Counted from the stretch's first letter, positions 25,193 to 33,666 are shown. The stretch: 64,000 nt of DNA from UMGS1908 sp045655005 (GCA_045655005.1 JAZOOJ010000007.1:248001-312000); one strand, 5' to 3'. The notes: generated by a model not told the origin, from the sequence alone. Numbers and translations are program-made.

Positions 25193-26107
25193 TTATTGTT
25201 TCTTCTCTTTTCTTCTTTTATCGTTGATGATTTCAAGGGCTTTTTCATCAATCAATGTAATACCTTCTTCTTTTGCGATATTAACCATTTGCGTCAATGC
25301 CGCTTTCAAGAAAATTCTTGGAATTTTAACAAGTTTTGCACAAGCTTCTTCGGTAAATTTAACCCCTGGGTCAATCCTATCCGCTGCATATATAACAGCC
25401 TTAACATCTCCGTCATTTTTTTCTGGAATTTTCTCAGAAATTGGCTTTGTGAACTTTGTATACCAAAAGTTAGTACTATCACGATAGCCATAATCAACCG
25501 GCACGCTTGGGAAGTTGTTTTTCTTTACGCCATTTACAATTGGATTATGATATTTTTCTTGCATTAATATCTTATCTATTTTCAATATAAAATGTGCCCC
25601 GAACTTACTGGTTATTCCATTAAAATTTCTGTATGGTGGCTCATAACCTTCCAAATTTCCCGCCTTATCATTAAAAGCATCTTCCAAGGAATCATCCCAA
25701 GTACATTCAAACACTTGATAACTCTCTTCGACCAATTGTGGACGGTCTGCACCTATTGTACTGTCTGAAAGCGTGAATAGACAATCCTTCATCTTTTCTT
25801 CGGTTGTATCCCCTGGGAAGCCTAAGCGAACGGCTTCTTTGAAATATTTTCTGTCGTCTGGTATAAAGTTCAATGTGCATTTTTTAGTCCTTAATAGGTT
25901 TTGTGCAGTATTGGAACTATTTCTACATTCCAAAATCATTGCGTAATAGTCTTTCCCAGCAATGTAATATGGGAAGCATAATGAATACGCCCCAAGATTT
26001 GTTTGCCCGCTCTCGCTTAGTGTTCCGACCAAAATTGTTGGCATTGGGAAAAATGCAGATGTTTGATAAAAATTATCTACAATCCTTAACTCTTTTAACT
26101 TGCTCAT
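25193..26107 (-). CDS. Flavin reductase-like (FMN-binding split barrel) protein
   Basis: The 304-residue protein has an N-terminal split-barrel region: PMPTILVGTLSESGQTNLGAY followed by CFPYYIAGKDYYAMILECRN and a TAQNLLRTKKCTLNFIPDDR segment. This is the flavin reductase-like family pattern (FMN-binding, NAD(P)H-dependent). The C-terminal ~70 residues form an unusual charged helical extension. Its stop lies ahead of the str promoter with no terminator visible, so some read-through is possible. Substrate unknown. Confidence 0.7.
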   Translation of the reverse strand: MSKLKELRIVDNFYQTSAFFPMPTILVGTLSESGQTNLGAYSLCFPYYIAGKDYYAMILECRNSSNTAQNLLRTKKCTLNFIPDDRKYFKEAVRLGFPGDTTEEKMKDCLFTLSDSTIGADRPQLVEESYQVFECTWDDSLEDAFNDKAGNLEGYEPPYRNFNGITSKFGAHFILKIDKILMQEKYHNPIVNGVKKNNFPSVPVDYGYRDSTNFWYTKFTKPISEKIPEKNDGDVKAVIYAADRIDPGVKFTEEACAKLVKIPRIFLKAALTQMVNIAKEEGITLIDEKALEIINDKRRKEKKQ

Positions 26108-26230
26108 AAAAATCTCCTTTTTGATTTTATTACATTGTATAACTTTATCGTATAAATGACAATTGAATTTATCACCTTTTAAAAGTAAATTACGAATAAT
26201 TAATCAATTTCTGCACAAACTATCACTACA

Positions 26231-26252
26231 TTGGGTATCATATTATACCCAA
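26231..26252 (+). promoter_or_regulatory. Perfect inverted repeat upstream of the zinc-ribbon gene (operator candidate)
   Basis: TTGGGTAT CATATT ATACCCAA is a perfect 8-bp inverted repeat with a 6-nt spacer, 25 nt before the ATG at 26277. TATTAT inside it could be the -10 box, so a repressor bound here would block transcription. Confidence 0.45.
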
Positions 26253-26276
26253 TAAAAATAAGGGAGGTCATTTTTT

Positions 26277-26420
26277 ATGGCAAACATCATTAAAACTGGC
26301 GAGAAGCCAGGCTATGGCACTTACAGTTGTACTAACTGTGGTCAAAAATTAGACATAGGAGCAAACGACACGGTACCACCATGCCCAAGATGCTCTAACA
26401 ACGAGTTTACAAAGTCCTAG
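26277..26420 (+). CDS. Small zinc-ribbon protein (47 aa)
   Basis: The 47-residue protein MANIIKTGEKPGYGTYSCTN... has two pairs of zinc ligands, CTNC (18-21) and CPRC (36-39), and an otherwise hydrophilic sequence. This is the compact zinc-ribbon type found in many Firmicutes as stand-alone proteins next to nothing in particular. AGGGAGGT lies 8 nt before the ATG, and a hairpin at 26437 follows the stop, so it forms a complete short transcription unit. Function unknown. Confidence 0.8.
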   Translation: MANIIKTGEKPGYGTYSCTNCGQKLDIGANDTVPPCPRCSNNEFTKS

Positions 26421-26436
26421 TTTTGTAAGACAAGCA

Positions 26437-26470
26437 AAATCCAGCCAACATCAATTGGCTGGATTTCACA
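26437..26470 (+). terminator. Terminator after the zinc-ribbon gene
   Basis: ATCCAGCCAA and TTGGCTGGAT arms with a 6-nt loop; the T run behind it is weak (TTCACATTTTG). Confidence 0.65.
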
Positions 26471-26523
26471 TTTTGATTAATAGGATTTTCATTAAAATAT
26501 ACCCAATTAAACAGCATTAACTA

Positions 26524-26552
26524 TTGACTTTTTGCACTTTTTGTGTTATAAT
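26524..26552 (+). promoter_or_regulatory. Promoter of the gene at 26585
   Basis: TTGACT (26524-26529), 17-nt spacer, TATAAT (26547-26552), about 32 nt before the start codon. Confidence 0.75.
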
Positions 26553-26584
26553 TTAGAAAATAAATGATTGGGGGATTTATAAAT

Positions 26585-27130
26585 ATGTTTTTAATTTGGG
26601 GATTTTCTAAAAGGGTACAAAACACTGGAATTAAAGCAATCGACGCTTGCACAAACTGTAGTCACACCGACACTATGCAAATGGTAAAAAACGGAACAAG
26701 TCCAACAATTTTTTTCATTCCTATTGGTTCGTTTGGCAACAAATATTTTCTTCGTTGTGCTCATTGCGGAGCGTGTAGACCACTTGAAAATAAAGAGCGT
26801 TATTTGATTGAAGATGAATACAAGGCTGGGAGATTGTATGACTTTACCCAAAACCGCATAGCAGAACATCAAGGACACGAAGTTGTTATGGTATCTGCCT
26901 CACAAAGCAGTGTAAATTCAGTACAAAACAGCAATATTGAACAAAACAGAGAATTAATTGAAAAAATCAAGAAAGAAATTGATTATGTCGTTACTAACCA
27001 ACGTGGGGCAAAAATGGATAAGACAAATCCAAGGTTTGCTGAATTTTTATCAGCACTAACCAACAGCCTTACTCAAAGACATAACGACAAAACAAGCGTG
27101 CAAATTGCAATTGACGAATATTTTAAATAA
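26585..27130 (+). CDS. Zinc-ribbon protein of unknown function
   Basis: The 181-residue protein has a hydrophobic start (MFLIWGFSKRV) and then a zinc ribbon made of CTNC (about 23-26) and CAHC-GAC (about 58-63). These small zinc-ribbon proteins typically carry the pattern phobic start, CxxC, FFIPIG, CxxC. The C-terminal 80 residues are helical and charged. The start at 26585 is chosen because GGGGG falls directly upstream; the earlier in-frame ATG at 26564 has no ribosome site and lies too near the promoter. Confidence 0.6.
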   Translation: MFLIWGFSKRVQNTGIKAIDACTNCSHTDTMQMVKNGTSPTIFFIPIGSFGNKYFLRCAHCGACRPLENKERYLIEDEYKAGRLYDFTQNRIAEHQGHEVVMVSASQSSVNSVQNSNIEQNRELIEKIKKEIDYVVTNQRGAKMDKTNPRFAEFLSALTNSLTQRHNDKTSVQIAIDEYFK

Positions 27131-27144
27131 GTTTGCTAAATAAA

Positions 27145-27183
27145 AAAACAGATTGAAAATTTTTCATCAATCTGTTTTTCTTT
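27145..27183. terminator. Bidirectional intrinsic terminator
   Basis: AAACAGATTGA and TCAATCTGTTT arms with T run TTTTTCTTTTTT, between convergent genes. Confidence 0.8.
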
Positions 27184-27184
27184 T

Positions 27185-27688
27185 TTAGTATTTAGTTATT
27201 GGCAACGATGCGTCGTCTTCGCCTTTTATTATATATTTTATTTCAACAAAATATTTGACTTCATTTGAGACAAAAACTTCTATTCTATCTCCAACCTTTT
27301 TGTCCATTATTGCTTTGCCAAGTGGGCATTCTTTACTGATGATGTTTTCTGATGGATTTCGTCTTAGCGTTGTAGAAATAGTGTACTCAATTGTTTCGTC
27401 ATCATCTTCAAAATATAAGCCAACTTTATCAAAAATCCCAATTTTATCTTTATCTGGATTTGTTGTAATAATCTTTGCCGTTCTTATCATCCTTTGAAGA
27501 TATCTTACACGGCTCTCATTTTTATTTTTCTCACGTTTTGCTATATGATACTCTGCATTTTCGCTTAAATCCCCAAGTTCACGTGCGTCTTTTAAGTTCT
27601 CCAATAACTGTGGCCTTAGCACATTGTTTCGGTAGTCTATTTCTTCTTCCATTTTTTTTATATCTACTTCGGTTAATTCGTTAAACAT
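27185..27688 (-). CDS. greA: GreA/GreB transcription elongation factor
   Basis: The 167-residue protein has an N-terminal coiled coil (LTEVDIKKMEEEIDYRNNVLR through DLSENAEYHIAKREKNKNES) and a C-terminal FKBP-like domain. The acidic tip DLSEN (with Asp and Glu) places catalytic carboxylates in the polymerase secondary channel to help RNA cleavage in backtracked complexes. C-terminal features SKECPLGKAIMDKKVGDRIEV are typical. The start at 27688 has TTGGAG before it; the longer frame lacks one. Confidence 0.9.
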   Translation of the reverse strand: MFNELTEVDIKKMEEEIDYRNNVLRPQLLENLKDARELGDLSENAEYHIAKREKNKNESRVRYLQRMIRTAKIITTNPDKDKIGIFDKVGLYFEDDDETIEYTISTTLRRNPSENIISKECPLGKAIMDKKVGDRIEVFVSNEVKYFVEIKYIIKGEDDASLPITKY

Positions 27689-27819
27689 TTTCTTTCTCCA
27701 ATATTGATAAATTGATAATAGTATAACACACTTTTGTAAATTTGTAATTGTTTTTTGCATAATTCACAATTCTTTTACGAATATTAGTAATATAAAATTT
27801 AGTATTGGAGGAAAACAAT

Positions 27820-28269
27820 TTGGAAAACAACCAACAAAAACAACTTGCAACAAAAGAGAAAAACACAAGGTTTGGCTTAATTGACCCCTTTCTTGAAGAC
27901 TTTTTCAATCTACCACTTGGACGAAAAGAATTCCGTGGCTTACAAAACATTATGAATACCGATATCAAGGAAAATGCAAAATGCTATATTTTAGAAGTTG
28001 ATATTCCGGGATTTGCAAAAAAAGACATTACACTAAGCTTTGACGATGGCTATTTAACAATTTCAGCAAAACAAGACTGTAATGAAAAAGATGAAAATAG
28101 ACAAAACTATTTAAGACGAGAGCGCTGTATCGGTTCTTGCAAACGAAGTTTTTATATCGGCGAAGTTGATGCAGGCGAAATTAATGCAAAACTTGAAAAT
28201 GGAATATTGAACATTACCATTCCTAAATCCAAAATTAAGCCCGAAACCACAACCATTGAAATTAAGTAA
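27820..28269 (+). CDS. Hsp20/alpha-crystallin small heat-shock protein
   Basis: The 149-residue chaperone has the alpha-crystallin domain from about residue 45: DIKENAKCYILEVDIPGFAK, ISFDDGYLTI-type strand (here LSFDDGYLTISAKQ), and the C-terminal GILNITIPKSK, followed by the I-x-I-like TTIEIK end. It holds unfolding proteins. I take the TTG at 27820 as start because GGAGG (27807-27811) lies 8 nt upstream and no ATG is near. No CIRCE or other heat-shock operator is visible. Confidence 0.9.
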   Translation: MENNQQKQLATKEKNTRFGLIDPFLEDFFNLPLGRKEFRGLQNIMNTDIKENAKCYILEVDIPGFAKKDITLSFDDGYLTISAKQDCNEKDENRQNYLRRERCIGSCKRSFYIGEVDAGEINAKLENGILNITIPKSKIKPETTTIEIK

Positions 28270-28275
28270 AACAAA

Positions 28276-28308
28276 AGTCCTTGCAAAATTTTCTGCAAGG
28301 ACTCTTTA
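28276..28308. terminator. Intrinsic terminator
   Basis: AGTCCTTGCA and TGCAAGGACT arms (28276-28285, 28294-28303) then CTTTAATT, between convergent genes. Confidence 0.75.
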
Positions 28309-28309
28309 A

Positions 28310-29875
28310 TTAATGCTCTAAATTTCTAAATTTTTTTACCCCCCAAGTAAATAAAATTATGTTGACAATAGTTATCGCAATCACATTAATTAAAACAAAA
28401 ACTAAAAACATATTTAAAATAGTCAACTCACCCAACAGCTTATAAATGCCCCAAGGCAGCAAAGAAACAACCGTCCCTGCAAGCATTGCTACAATGACTG
28501 CCATACTTTGCTTTACAACTTTGGTTTCATCGTCCCATTCAAGCATAGGAAGCCATAAGTTGACTAACACGCCACCAAAAGAAAACAACACACAAGTCAA
28601 TGTCGGTATTGTTAAAACAACAATCCAATCAAAAAAAGTGAACCTCATTGATGCCGAAATTATTATTGTAGAAACTACTACAAAAGGCAAAATTATTATC
28701 ATTTGCAGAGTTGACTTTGCTAAAAACAACTTTTTTTCATTTACAGGGGTAGATTTCAATAGCCAAATATTTTTCCCTTCCATGGAAATTGTACAAGCAG
28801 AAATAGTTGCCATCACACTGCAAAAACTTAATATCATGGCTACAAGTCCCGAAATATATTCACTTGGGATTGTTAAAAATAACAGCCCAACCAGCCCATC
28901 AGCTTTTGACGTGGCTAGCAGAATTGACAAACCAAGCATCAATATTGGACCTATTATTGTATTTGTAATATATGCCGTCGTTGTTGTATAGGTATAGATT
29001 TCTTTTTTTAGCAATGAGCCAAACTCGCTCTTTCCGCTATTAAATTTGTAATTGATGCTATTGGAATGATAACCGATTGATTGCTTTCCGTAGTTATTGC
29101 CATATAGTATAAGTCCAATAGTAAACGGAATAAAAACCAACAACCCAACTAGCACGTATCTCAAAATGTTGGGGCTTAATAAAAATTTAAGGAGCAAATA
29201 GGAAATTGGACGGTCTTTGAAAAAATCTTCCATTGTCCCCGCTTCAACAAACCCATAGCCAGTTGTTTTGATTATCATCAAACCATATATCATTATAAAA
29301 ATAAAGACTGAAATTAATGATTTGTATAAATTTGCCGACCTAAATTTATTAAATAATTTTGAAACAATAAACCCCAAAATATTTGATATCGCAATACTTA
29401 ATAACGGCAGTGTTAAATTTAGCACTATCCCAAGAATTAAAAAGGTTAACGAAAATTGCACATAGATAAGATATAAAATAACATACGGAAGAAAAACTAG
29501 TGTAATAAAAGCCAAATCAAACAAATATCTGTTTAATATTTTAGAAATTATAATATCACGTCTTTTGATTGGCATAGACAACAAAAACCATTCATCATTT
29601 GAATTCGCGGATATTGAAATTCTCATTACTCCTATTGTTACAACTATGGTTGTAGTTATTGTAAGGGCGTGGAAAATTAACATATCCCCTAGACCCATTG
29701 GCACAAAACTATCAAACATTATCCACGCCTGATAGGAGTAAGACGCAACAATCACTACAATACATACAAATAAAAGCATTGAAGCCGAGAGTGTTGATTT
29801 CCTTTCCTTTTTTCCTTGAAATTTACCAAGCAATAAATTGAAATTATTTTTTAACAAAATCCATAAATTAGTCAT
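28310..29875 (-). CDS. ABC-2 type exporter permease
   Basis: A 521-residue membrane protein with about twelve hydrophobic segments in two groups of six, matching large ABC-2 permeases of the putative ABC exporter group. The region NDEWFLLSMPIKRRDIIISK resembles the cytoplasmic coupling segment of this family. The start at 29875 gives a natural 8-nt overlap with the ATPase stop (ATGACTAA); the longer frame would overlap by 59 nt. With the upstream ATPase it forms a two-gene transporter. Substrate unknown. Confidence 0.75.
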   Translation of the reverse strand: MTNLWILLKNNFNLLLGKFQGKKERKSTLSASMLLFVCIVVIVASYSYQAWIMFDSFVPMGLGDMLIFHALTITTTIVVTIGVMRISISANSNDEWFLLSMPIKRRDIIISKILNRYLFDLAFITLVFLPYVILYLIYVQFSLTFLILGIVLNLTLPLLSIAISNILGFIVSKLFNKFRSANLYKSLISVFIFIMIYGLMIIKTTGYGFVEAGTMEDFFKDRPISYLLLKFLLSPNILRYVLVGLLVFIPFTIGLILYGNNYGKQSIGYHSNSINYKFNSGKSEFGSLLKKEIYTYTTTTAYITNTIIGPILMLGLSILLATSKADGLVGLLFLTIPSEYISGLVAMILSFCSVMATISACTISMEGKNIWLLKSTPVNEKKLFLAKSTLQMIIILPFVVVSTIIISASMRFTFFDWIVVLTIPTLTCVLFSFGGVLVNLWLPMLEWDDETKVVKQSMAVIVAMLAGTVVSLLPWGIYKLLGELTILNMFLVFVLINVIAITIVNIILFTWGVKKFRNLEH

Positions 29876-30578
29876 CGGCAGAATCCAAGAAAACCTTTTC
29901 AAGGCTTTCGTCCTTTCTAATTTCACTCATTGTGCCACTGGCAATGATTTCGCCCTTTTTTATAATTGCAACTTTATTACACAGTTTTTCTGCGACTTCC
30001 AAAACGTGAGTAGAGAAAAATATTGCTCCACCATTATTTACAAATTCTTTCATTATGCCTTTAACCACAAAACTTGCTTTGGGATCAAGCCCAACAAATG
30101 GCTCGTCTAAAATTAACAGTTTCGGTTCGTGTACCAGTGATGCAATTAAGACTAGCTTCTGTCTCATTCCATGTGAGTAGCTAGATATAGGATTATTCAA
30201 ATCCATATCTAATTCTAGCGCTTTCGCATATTTTTCAGTCAACTCTCTGCGTCTTACTTTGGAAATCCTAAAAATATCCGCCACTAGATTGATGTATTGT
30301 ATACCAGTTAATGCCTTATAAATATCTGGATTGTCTGGCACATAGGCAATTACTTTCTTACATTCTAACGGGTTTCTTTTCACCGAAATCCCATTAACCA
30401 AGATATCCCCTGATGTAATATCGTGTATGCCAACAACACTCTTTATTGCGGTTGTCTTTCCTGCCCCATTATGTCCTATAAAAGCAAAAATATCACCACT
30501 TTCTATTTTTAAGTTAACATCTTTCGCACCAACTTTTCCATTGTCATAGATTTTAGTATAGTTCTTAAATTCTAACAT
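29868..30578 (-). CDS. ABC transporter ATP-binding protein
   Basis: The 236-residue nucleotide-binding subunit has Walker A GHNGAGKTTAIKSVVG, a signature SYSHGMRQKLVLIASLVHEP (SHGMRQ variant of LSGGQ, usual in this exporter group), and Walker B LLILDEPFVGLDPKAS. The start at 30578 has AGGAG upstream. It pairs with the ABC-2 permease gene that follows. Confidence 0.9.
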   Translation of the reverse strand: MLEFKNYTKIYDNGKVGAKDVNLKIESGDIFAFIGHNGAGKTTAIKSVVGIHDITSGDILVNGISVKRNPLECKKVIAYVPDNPDIYKALTGIQYINLVADIFRISKVRRRELTEKYAKALELDMDLNNPISSYSHGMRQKLVLIASLVHEPKLLILDEPFVGLDPKASFVVKGIMKEFVNNGGAIFFSTHVLEVAEKLCNKVAIIKKGEIIASGTMSEIRKDESLEKVFLDSADD

Positions 30579-30965
30579 TTCTACTCTCCTATTATAATTC
30601 AAATCATTATAGCACACCAAACATATCAAAAGCAACCAAAACCATTTCGATAGACAACTTTCAAATAAAATCATAGATAGACACTAAACAAAATTTAAAA
30701 ATATTAACATTCTCATTGATTTTCAACTTTTTTTATGATAGAATATTTTATGTTTGAAGTTATTGTCTTATACTGAATTGAAAAACTATCACAAGCACTT
30801 TTTGTTTCTATAATTAAGAAGATATAACAAATCTCCTAAGTACCGACTTGTACTAAAATAAAATCGCTAAACACCCCTAAAACACGAACATTTGAGAATT
30901 AATCAAAACTTGATTTGCTAGTTAAGTCACCCAAATTACACCCAAATCAATAAAAAACATTATAT
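30579..30965 (+). other. Intergenic stretch before tRNA-Arg with a likely promoter
   Basis: No gene is visible. TTGATT (30716-30721), 17-nt spacer and TAGAAT (30739-30744) make a fair plus-strand promoter that could transcribe tRNA-Arg about 215 nt downstream. An 8-nt copy of part of the tRNA anticodon loop, CTCCTAAG, occurs at 30833-30840. Confidence 0.4.
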
Positions 30966-31042
<77 letters not shown>

Positions 31043-31054
31043 ATTTACATAAAA

Positions 31055-31090
31055 AAAGACATCTCGATTGAGGTGTCTTTAATTTTTTTT
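31055..31090 (+). terminator. Terminator after tRNA-Arg
   Basis: AAAGACATCTC and GAGGTGTCTTT arms (31055-31065, 31070-31080) followed by TTTTTTTT. Confidence 0.8.
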
Positions 31091-31109
31091 AAATTTTGCA
31101 AAAAAACAC

Positions 31110-31138
31110 TTGACTATTTGTATAATTAAAATTATACT
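31110..31138 (+). promoter_or_regulatory. Promoter with palindromic operator of the XRE-ImmA pair
   Basis: TTGACT (31110-31115), 17-nt spacer, TATACT (31133-31138). GTATAAT TAAA ATTATAC, a perfect 7-bp inverted repeat at 31120-31137, covers the -10 box. This is the expected place for autorepression by the XRE protein made from this promoter. Confidence 0.65.
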
Positions 31139-31165
31139 TTTGGTAAGTTCGGTAAGGAGGAATTT

Positions 31166-31483
31166 ATGGATATAGTAGCAAAAAGATTAAAAGAATTAAT
31201 TAAAATTAACAAATTAAATCAAAAGCAAGTCGCTGAACTAGTAGGTGTTACAGAAGCAACAATGTCAAGATATCTTAATGGCGACAGGATACCAAGACCA
31301 GAAGTATTATCAAATTTGGCAACAGTATTAAATACTACATCTGACTACATTTTAGGGAAAGTTGAAAATCCTTCATATATCAATACAGAATTTGGTCAAC
31401 TTTTTGCATTAGTATCTAGAAATGCTAAAAATCTATCCCCAGAACTAAAACAAAAACTCATAAAGGAAATACTTAGTGACTAA
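31166..31483 (+). CDS. XRE-family helix-turn-helix repressor
   Basis: The 105-residue protein has a Cro/C1-type HTH in residues 1-65 (KQVAELVGVTEATMSRYLNG is the helix-turn-helix) and a short C-terminal tail. Paired with the overlapping ImmA-like protease gene, it recalls ImmR/ImmA of ICEBs1, where the protease cleaves the repressor to switch on the element. AAGGAGG precedes the start. It probably represses its own promoter and perhaps the defence operon. Confidence 0.85.
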   Translation: MDIVAKRLKELIKINKLNQKQVAELVGVTEATMSRYLNGDRIPRPEVLSNLATVLNTTSDYILGKVENPSYINTEFGQLFALVSRNAKNLSPELKQKLIKEILSD

Positions 31484-32048
31484 TAATCTTGAAGATTATA
31501 CATATAAGAAAATGCCGAACTACTTATATGAGCAAATTAAAGAAAAAGTTTTTACTGTGTTTAATGAATATAAAATAAACACACTTCCTATCGATTGTAA
31601 AAAGTTAGCTCAATCAATGGGATATAAGTTGGTCAAGTATTCTGATTTGTCAGCAGATTCACTTATAACTCAACAAAGTAATGAGGGTTGTTCATCAATT
31701 TATGCGATTAATGGTCAAGTAATAAAAAAAATTTATTATAATGACTCTCAGGTTGTTGGTAGACAAAGATATACAATTATGCATGAAATTGCACATGGAG
31801 TTTATGATCATAAAGAAGAAAGTGATCTGGCTGATGATATCGCAAATTTCTTTGCCAGATATTCTTTAGTTCCAATACCTTTAATTCACAAATTAAAAAT
31901 TGATAATGTTGACGATATAGTGGAAACCTTCAATGTCTCTCATGCATTAGCTGAAAACTGTTTAAAGGATTATTATAATTGGTTAGAATACGGTCAACCA
32001 ACGCTTTTACCTTATGAGTCGAAATTATTAGAGCTGTTTGGATTTTAA
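31476..32048 (+). CDS. ImmA/IrrE-family metalloprotease
   Basis: The 190-residue protein has the zinc-protease motif MHEIAHGVY with His103, Glu104 and His107. The following ADDIANFFARYSLVP corresponds to the family's ExxAxxFAxxLLMP segment, with Asp where the third ligand Glu normally is. It starts at GTG 31476, overlapping the repressor gene by 8 nt, so both are made together. By analogy with ImmA it should cut the XRE repressor in response to a signal; that is inference. Confidence 0.8.
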   Translation: MTNNLEDYTYKKMPNYLYEQIKEKVFTVFNEYKINTLPIDCKKLAQSMGYKLVKYSDLSADSLITQQSNEGCSSIYAINGQVIKKIYYNDSQVVGRQRYTIMHEIAHGVYDHKEESDLADDIANFFARYSLVPIPLIHKLKIDNVDDIVETFNVSHALAENCLKDYYNWLEYGQPTLLPYESKLLELFGF

Positions 32049-32160
32049 AAAAAGAGTAAGTTCGCACCTTACTCTACTACGGTTGAGGCTCCGTATGCCG
32101 ATTTCGAATATATACTATTCTCTAAACAATAATAGTATAACATATTCATATCGGAAAAAC
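32049..32160 (+). promoter_or_regulatory. Three tandem inverted repeats before the CBASS operon
   Basis: Right after the protease stop come GAGTAAG/CTTACTC (about 32054-32074) and TACGG/CCGTA (about 32080-32097). A longer imperfect stem of about 57 nt follows, from CCGAT near 32099 to ATCGG near 32155, with TACTATT/AATAGTA in its core. No long T run follows, so it is not a plain terminator. It could be an attenuator, a repressor-bound promoter region or a small RNA. AATAGTATAAC in the right arm offers a possible -10 box. Confidence 0.4.
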
Positions 32161-32200
32161 AAGCACTCAAAAGAAATTTTAAATTTTAAGGAGGTGCTGA

Positions 32201-32419
32201 ATGGGAACACTGTACACACTTATTACCGGTATGAGTATAGTAGGTATAAAAATTTTAGATATTTTCCTATCTTTTATTTTTGATTGTTTATCATTTACTA
32301 TCGCTTGGAAGATTGGTGGATTAGGCTCAAGTTCAAAGATTCGTGGGATATTACACTGGTCAAGCCGTATTGGTATTTATGTTTTATTAGTAACTGCAAC
32401 AAAAAATATAATATTATAG
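32201..32419 (+). CDS. Small two-helix membrane protein in the CBASS operon
   Basis: The 72-residue protein is hydrophobic: residues about 5-36 and 53-70 form two membrane segments around a short positively charged loop (GGLGSSSKIRGILHWSSR). AAGGAGGTG lies directly before the ATG, a strong ribosome site, and the CD-NTase gene starts 10 nt after its stop, so it is almost certainly translated and part of the operon. I do not recognise it. It is not one of the usual CBASS components. A membrane-targeted accessory effector, toxin or sensor is possible. Confidence 0.65.
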   Translation: MGTLYTLITGMSIVGIKILDIFLSFIFDCLSFTIAWKIGGLGSSSKIRGILHWSSRIGIYVLLVTATKNIIL

Positions 32420-32429
32420 GAGAATTTTT

Positions 32430-33665
32430 ATGAATAAATTAAAAAAAGAAGAACTAATTGATAAAATAGCACATGCTTTGGATATAACTCCTAACATGTA
32501 TAACGAGTCCACGAGAGTAATAAGAGGCATAACTCACCATCTTACTTCTCAAATACCCGATTTAGAAATTTACAAACAAGGATCTTTTAAACTTGGTACA
32601 ATTATTAGACCATATAAAAAAGATAAAGATGGCGAATATGACATTGATTTAGTTGTAAAATTTCAAAAAAGTAAAAACACTGTATCGCCTGCACAATTAA
32701 AAAACACTCTTAGGTCTTGCCTAAAATCAGAACACTATGAAAGACTATTAGATGACGAAAAAAGAAGATGTTGGACACTACATATTCCTTCAACCACCAC
32801 ACCTTTTCACGTGGATCTTTTACCTTGCATTCAAGAGTCAAATGATATAATACTAAACTTATCACCTATTAACCTTAGGGATTTGTCGGTGGCTATTACA
32901 AATATAAAAGATAAACATGTAAAACCTTATGCTTATGAATGGCTTACAAGCAATCCAAAAGGATTCTCTCAGTGGTTTGATAATGTAAACTATAAAGCAT
33001 ATAGAGAAGTAAAATCTAGAGATAAAGAGCGTATATTCAGGCAAAACCAACATCTATTTAGATCAGCTGAAGAAGTTGGTGATGAATATACAAGATCTCC
33101 TTTGCAAAAGGTAATACAAATCTTAAAACGCCATAGAGATGTTATGTTTTGTGATAATAAAGAGGTTGCGCCGATATCGATAATTATTACAACTCTTGTT
33201 GGCAAAATAGTCGAAGAGAACGGCACTGTTTTTAATACAACTTACGACTTATTAAATTTTGTAATTGAAGGACTTAATTTCTATTCACAATTAACAATTA
33301 GTGGATACACAACAGATTTTGATGAGAATTTCAAAACCAAAAGATTGATAACCAAGCATATGAAAGATGGTAAGCCATATTGGAGAATAGCAAATCCTGC
33401 TAATTCGCAAGAAAATTTAGCAGATAAGTGGAATGAACAGCCAGAAAAGGTTGAGGCATTCTTTAAATGGGTTAAACAGGTTAAAGTGGATTTAATCGAT
33501 ATTTTAGAACAAACCCCAGCTGAAATTCAAGCAAAATTAAAATATTGTTTAGGTGAAAGATTTGGTAATAGCTTGTTTGAAAATTTTAGCTTTGAAACCT
33601 TTAACACAAGTAATACAAGAGTTCTCAATTTTAACAATCAAACTCCAAAACCTTATAGGTGTTAA
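32430..33665 (+). CDS. CD-NTase (CBASS cyclic oligonucleotide synthase)
   Basis: The 411-residue enzyme has the Pol-beta-like active site: GSFKLGTIIRP (51-61), the metal-binding pair EYDIDLVV with Asp71 and Asp73, and the third carboxylate in FHVDLLPC (Asp129). The C-terminal OAS-like helical part is present. Such enzymes make cyclic di- or trinucleotides upon phage infection and activate a partner nuclease. AGGAG precedes the ATG. The last residues are KPYRC, not the Gly-type end that long-form type II systems conjugate. It is followed at 1 nt by the E2-like gene. Confidence 0.85.
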   Translation: MNKLKKEELIDKIAHALDITPNMYNESTRVIRGITHHLTSQIPDLEIYKQGSFKLGTIIRPYKKDKDGEYDIDLVVKFQKSKNTVSPAQLKNTLRSCLKSEHYERLLDDEKRRCWTLHIPSTTTPFHVDLLPCIQESNDIILNLSPINLRDLSVAITNIKDKHVKPYAYEWLTSNPKGFSQWFDNVNYKAYREVKSRDKERIFRQNQHLFRSAEEVGDEYTRSPLQKVIQILKRHRDVMFCDNKEVAPISIIITTLVGKIVEENGTVFNTTYDLLNFVIEGLNFYSQLTISGYTTDFDENFKTKRLITKHMKDGKPYWRIANPANSQENLADKWNEQPEKVEAFFKWVKQVKVDLIDILEQTPAEIQAKLKYCLGERFGNSLFENFSFETFNTSNTRVLNFNNQTPKPYRC

Positions 33666-33666
33666 A

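Noticed and set aside
31476..32048. Toxin-antitoxin reading of the XRE/HExxH pair
   Set aside because: The HEIAH motif and order fit ImmR/ImmA control of a mobile element better than a toxin with antitoxin.
32038..32283. 81-codon frame overlapping the small membrane-protein gene
   Set aside because: No ribosome site, crosses the inverted repeats, and competes with the well-supported frame at 32201.
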